Assembly (NCBI GenBank): GCA_036250195.1 | Contig: JAVHZZ010000003.1 | Span: forward strand, 19,704,504-19,768,503 | Source: Mixophyes australis | Taxonomy: Eukaryota > Chordata > Amphibia > Anura > Limnodynastidae | DNA: 64,000 nucleotides | Direction: 5' to 3' | Shown here: positions 59,140-64,000 of the stretch, in pieces | Layout of the letters: the number at the start of each line of letters is the position of its first letter | Numbering within the stretch: the stretch's first letter is position 1 | Notes under the pieces: generated by a model | Told to the model about the DNA's origin: nothing | What the model saw: the letters and a program-made list of their open reading frames with translations, nothing else | Databases searched by the model: none | Translations under genes and position numbers: made by a program

Positions 59140-60132
59140 GAGTCACAAAATTGGAAAAAAGAAACCATATTTATTTATTAACCGTTATTTTTATTGTACG
59201 TACATGTCATGCGCAATTCTCCCCGTCTTCACCACCGCCCTCTTTCCCCCTCATGAATATAATTTTCCCCTATTATCGTCATCATCTCCCACCATTATAC
59301 TCTCTATCCCGCTCTCTAATAATCATCCCAATTCCATATTCTAACCTTTCCCCCCCCCTTATTCTCACCCATGACCGTACATATGCAGGACGTCACAGTG
59401 ACCTCTTGTTCAGAGGGAACAGATCAGGTTCCCTATTTATTGCAGAGCTACTTACTTTTTTTTTAATCTCTACTTTGTTTTATTTATGGGAAAAATCTAG
59501 TGTACCTACTCGTGAGGCACTGGCTAATGTCAGTGCCTCATGCCTCAACAATGTCACTAATGGCTGCCTCCACTTTGTGTACGTGATATCTACAGCTCGC
59601 TGCCCGTAACGGTTTCATTCCATTTCTGTAATGGAGTTCCTGTACAGCCTCAGTGATGTCTTACCCTACCCGCGTAACACAGGAGTTAATGGACTTCTGA
59701 GATATATTCATCCGTAAGAGAGGTTCAGTGACTCACTCCGTAATGTGTATTGTCAACTCCTGACTGAATCTGTTCCTCTAAGTGATTCTCTCATGTAAAA
59801 AAAAAAAAGTTTTTACATCGTCACCCATGATGATGACATCGCCCGCGTTGAGCAGCGACCAATTTTTGTAACAAAATTAATTGATAAGTAAGTAGGGTTG
59901 CATACTTTGTGAACCTTTGAGAAAGGGCGGTCCTTACAGGGGGTGGGTGGAGCTTCCCCAGAAAGTTTTCCTGGTTGGTTTGAAAATGAGTGTGGCAACA
60001 GCTAATGCACTAGGAGGGCCAGGGTCCGGGTACTTTGTACAGGCCCACTCCCCCATCCCCCTTGGCACCTTCTTCTACATCAGGTTATACCAGTTCGGGT
60101 CTTTGCCGGGAATTGGCCCTTTGTCTGTGGCT
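59140..60132. other. No gene recognised
   Basis: An open frame of 152 codons (59151-59609) starts next to the MITE. It has a hydrophobic start and low-complexity Pro/Ser stretches but no domain. A hairpin TGAGGCACTG...CAGTGCCTCA lies at 59513-59540. An A run is present at 59797-59808. Confidence 0.45.
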
Positions 60133-63100
60133 ATCAACTGCCCAGAGCCATAAATTAGCACTGTACCTGGTCAGGTACTAGCACTGTACCTGTAATTACC
60201 AACTGCTGGGAGCTGGTACCTCTGTCTGTGGTCACCGTCTGCACATAGTCAGGAAGTAGCACTGTACCTGTAATTACCAACTGCTAGGAGCTGGTACCTC
60301 TGCCTGTGGTCACCGTCTGCACATAGTCAGGTACTAGCACTGTACCTGTAATTACCAACTGCTGGGAGCTGGTACCTCTGCCTGTGGTCACCGTCTGCAC
60401 ATAGTCAGGAAGTAGCACTGTACCTGTAATTACCAACTGCTAGGAGCTGGTACCTCTGTCTGCAGTCACCGTCTGCACATAGTCAGGAAGTAGCACTGTA
60501 CCTGTAATTACCAACTGCTAGGAGCTGGTACCTCTGTCTGCAGTCACCGTCTGCACATAGTCCGGTAGTAGCACTGTACCTGTAATTACCAACTGCTGGG
60601 AGCTGGTACCTCTGCCTGTGGTCACCGTCTGCACATAGTCAGGAAGTAGCACTGTACCTGTAATTACCAACTGCTGGGAGCTGGTACCTTTGTCTGTGGT
60701 CACCGTCTGCACATAGTCAGGAAGTAGCACTGTACCTGTAATAACCAACTACTGGGAGCTGGTACCTCTGCCTGTGGTCACCGTCTGCACATAGTCAGGA
60801 AGTAGCACTGTACCTGTAATTACCAACTGCTGGGAGCAGGTACCTTTGTCTGTGGTCACCGTCTGCACATAGTCAGGAAGTAGCACTGTACCTGTAATTA
60901 CCAACTGCTGGGAGCTGGTACCTCTGCCTGTGGTCACCGTCTGCACATAGTCAGGAAGTAGCACTGTACCTGTAATTACCAACTGCTGGGAGCAGGTACC
61001 TTTGTCTGTGGTCACCGTCTGCACATAGTCAGGAAGTAGCACTGTACCTGTAATTACCAACTGCTGGGAGCAGGTACCTTTGTCTGTGGTCACCGTCTGC
61101 ACATAGTCAGGAAGTAGCACTGTACCTGTAATAACCAACTACTGGGAGCTGGTACCTCTGCCTGTGGTCACCGTCTGCACATAGTCAGGAAGTAGCACTG
61201 TACCTGTACTTACCAACTGCTGGGAGCAGGTACCTTTGTCTGTGGTCACCGTCTGCACATAGTCAGGAAGTAGCTCTGTACCTGTAATTACCAACTGCTG
61301 GGAGCTGGTACCTCTGCCTGTGGTCACCGTCTGCACATAGTCCGGTAGTAGCACTGTACCTGTAATAACCAACTACTGGGAGCTGGTACCTCTGCCTGTG
61401 GTCACCGTCTGCACATAGTCAGGAAGTAGCACTGTACCTGTACTTACCAACTGCTGGGAGCAGGTACCTTTGTCTGTGGTCACCGTCTGCACATAGTCAG
61501 GAAGTAGCACTGTACCTGTAATTACCAACTGCTGGGAGCTGGTACCTCTGCCTGTGGTCACCGTCTGCACATAGTCAGGAAGTAGCACTGTACCTGTAAT
61601 TACCAACTGCTGGGAGCAGGTACCTTTGTCTGTGGTCACCGTCTGCACATAGTCAGGTACTAGCACTGTACCTGTACTTACCAACTGCTGGGAGCTGGTA
61701 CCTCTGTCTGCAGTCACCGTCTGCACATAGTCAGGAAGTAGCACTGTACCTGTAATTACCAACTGCTGGGAGCAGGTACCTTTGTCTGTGGTCACCGTCT
61801 GCACATAGTCAGGAAGTAGCACTGTACCTGTAATTACCAACTGCTGGCAGCTGGTACCTCTGCCTGCGGTCACCGTCTGCACATAGTCAGGAAGTAGCAC
61901 TGTACCTGTACTTACCAACTGCTAAGAGCTGGTACCTCTGTCTGCAGTCACCGTCTGCACATAGTCAGGAAGTAGCACTGTACCTGTAATTACCAACTGC
62001 TGGGAGCAGGTACCTTTGTCTGTGGTCACCGTCTGCACATAGTCAGGAAGTAGCACTGTACCTGTACTTACCAACTGCTAGGAGCTGGTACCTCTGTCTG
62101 CAGTCACCGTCTGCACATAGTCAGGAAGTAGCACTGTACCTGTACTTACCAACTGCTAGGAGCTGGTACCTCTGTCTGCAGTCACCGTCTGCACATAGTC
62201 AGGAAGTAGCACTGTACCTGTAATTACCAACTGCTGGGAGCTGGTACCTCTGCCTGTGGTCACCGTCTGCACATAGTCAGGAAGTAGCACTGTACCTGTA
62301 ATTGCCAACTGCTGGGAGCTGGTACCTCTGCCTGTGGTCACCGTCTGCACATAGTCAGGAAGTAGCACTGTACCTGTACTTACCAACTGCTAGGAGCTGG
62401 TACCTCTGTCTGCAGTCACCGTCTGCACATAGTCAGGAAGTAGCACTGTACCTGTAATTACCAACTGCTGGGAGCAGGTACCTTTGTCTGTGGTCACCTT
62501 CTGCACATAGTCAGGAAGTAGCACTGTACCTGTAATTACCAACTGCTGGCAGCTGGTACCTCTGCCTGCGGTCACCGTCTGCACATAGTCAGGTAGTAGA
62601 ATTGTACCTGTAATTACCAACTGCTGGAAGCTGATACATCTGTCTGTGGTCACTGTCTGCACATTGTCAGGAAGTAGCACTGTACCTGTAATTACCAACT
62701 GCTGGGAGCCGACCCTCTGCCTGTGGTCACTGTCCACACATAGTCCGGAAGTAGCACTGTACCTGTAATTACCAACTACTGGGAGCTGACCGTCTGCCTG
62801 TGGTCACCGTCTGCACATAGTCCGGAAGTAGCACTGTATCTGTAATTACCAACTGCTGGGAGCAGGTACCTTTTTCTGTGGTCACCGTCTGCACATAGTC
62901 AGGAAGTAGCACTGTACCTGTAATTACCAACTGCTGGGAGCTGGTACCTCTGTCTGTGGTCACCGTCTGCACATAGTCAGGAAGTAGCACTGTACCTGTA
63001 ATTACCAACTGCTGCGAGCTGGTACCTCTGCCTGTGGTCACCGTCTGCACATAGTCAGGAAGTAGAACTGTACCTGTAATTACCAACTGCTGGGAGCTGG

Positions 63101-63753
63101 TACCTCTGTCTGTGGTCACTGTCTGCACATAGTCCGGTAGTAGCACTGTACCTGTAATTACCAACTGCTGGGAGCAGGTACCTCTGTCTGTGGTCACTGT
63201 CTGCACATAGTCAGGAAGTAGCACTGTACCTGTAATTACCAACTACTGGGAGCTGGTACCTCTGTCTGTGGTCACTGTCTGCACATAGTCAGGAAGTAGC
63301 ACTGTACCTGTAATTACCAACTGCTGGGAGCTGACCCTCTGTCTGTGGTCACCGTCTGCACATAGTCCGGTAGTAGCACTGTACCTGTAATTACCAACTG
63401 CTGGGAGCTGGTACCTCTGCCTGTGGTCACTGTCTGCACATAGTACGGAAGTAGCACTGTACCTGTACTTACCAACTGCTGGGAGCAGGTACCTTTGTCT
63501 GTGGTCACCGTCTGCACATAGTCAGGAAGTAGCACTGTACCTGTAATTACCAACTACTGGGAGCTGGTACCTCTGCCTGTGGTCACTGTCTGCACATAGT
63601 CCGGTAGTAGCATTGTACCTGTAATTACCAACTGCTGGGAGCTGGTACCTCTGTCTGTGGTCACCGTCTGCACATAGTCAGGAAGTAGCACTGTACCTGT
63701 AATTACCAACTGCTGGGAGCTGACCCTCTGTGTTTTATCAACTGCCCAAAGCT
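60133..63753. repeat. 78-bp minisatellite, about 46 units
   Basis: The unit contains GGTACCTCTGCCTGTGGTCA, CCGTCTGCACATAGTCAGGA, AGTAGCACTGTACCTGTAAT and TACCAACTGCTGGGAGCT. Variants alternate (TCTGTCTGCAG, TTTGTCTGTGG, CAGGTACC/CTGGTACC, CCGGTAG/CAGGAAG). 78 is 3 x 26, so the minus strand stays open with a 26-residue period (GTVLLPDYVQTVTT core) until variants such as CTACTGGG introduce stops. Diverged end units with ATCAACTGCCC flank both sides (60133 and 63737). Confidence 0.96.
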
Positions 63754-64000
63754 AGGAACTATTTTTATTATCATTTATTTATAAAGTGCCCTATAGTGTC
63801 CGCAGTGCTGTACATAGAGCATAGGTAAAACAGAACGCGGCACACAGGGCAGTGCAAACAACAGAAACAAAGTGCAATTAAAATCAATTCAGCTGTGAAC
63901 AGGTGTTCAGGGCCAAGGGGTACAGGTGGATTACAGAACAAAGAGAAAATGTGAAGGGGAATAGAGGAGAGGTGGGGAGTGAACTAAAACAGGCTGAACC
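63754..64000 (-). mobile_element. LINE-like 3' tail, running off the window
   Basis: Starts with 'tattatcatttatttataaa' and 'gcagtgctgtaca', the complement of the 3' end shared by the SINEs and the L2-type LINE at 22774. The body is non-coding and continues past the window. Confidence 0.6.

Noticed and set aside
59151..59609. 152-codon open frame that could be a secreted or membrane protein
   Set aside because: It begins at the edge of a MITE, has low-complexity sequence and a hairpin, and lacks a recognisable domain.
60518..63553. 26-residue repeat protein on the minus strand of the 78-bp array
   Set aside because: Frames are broken by stops in variant units, start codons are weak, and unit variants are mostly amino-acid changing.

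Overview
This window looks like repeat-dominated intergenic DNA from a vertebrate, most likely a frog. The evidence is the interspersed repeats: tRNA-headed SINEs ending in (GAT)n, CR1- and L2-type LINE fragments, palindromic MITEs with termini like TTAGGGCTAGATTTA, hAT-like elements with CAGGGCC ends, and a Ty3/Gypsy pol relic. The anuran assignment is recognition from memory, not a search result. I found no convincing intact host gene. The one candidate for a host exon is a GC-rich block near 47.4-47.6 kb with a strong splice donor.

Layout. 1-6.4 kb: copies of a hAT-like non-autonomous family in several orientations. One (4534-6353) is complete, with matching ends, an exact 8-bp target duplication and a 29-bp purine-rich minisatellite inside. 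7.5-10 kb: a MITE, then a remarkable run of about a dozen unrelated hairpins in 600 bp (8056-8660), a solo LTR with a perfect 5-bp duplication (8690-9467) and another MITE. 15.3-20.6 kb: a broken Ty3/Gypsy element (gag, protease, RT, RNase H, integrase, 3' LTR). It is interrupted by a 181-bp palindrome and by a hAT MITE that sits inside the protease with an exact 8-bp duplication. 22.8-23.8 kb: an L2-type LINE 3' end on the minus strand. 25.1-26.4 kb: a MITE hit by a hAT element that itself holds a further repeat.

27.8-48.2 kb is almost entirely tandem DNA. A 38-bp minisatellite covers about 13 kb (roughly 340 units), with two different higher-order structures of 1748 and 1734 bp. It passes into a 60-bp minisatellite, which is split by 1.6 kb of ordinary sequence containing a SINE, and this ends at the GC-rich candidate exon and a TG-rich compound microsatellite. 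48-60 kb is ordinary sequence with four further SINE copies, a CR1 RT fragment between two palindromic MITEs, and a hAT MITE. 60.1-63.75 kb is a 78-bp minisatellite of about 46 units, followed by another LINE-like 3' tail running off the window.

The many long open frames over the arrays (up to 949 codons) follow from repeat units that lack stops on one strand; I do not call them genes. The most interesting unexplained structures are the hairpin ladder at 8.06-8.66 kb, the nested higher-order structure of the 38-bp array, whose unit is itself a diverged duplication of a 19-mer, and the possible common origin of the adjoining 38- and 60-bp arrays.
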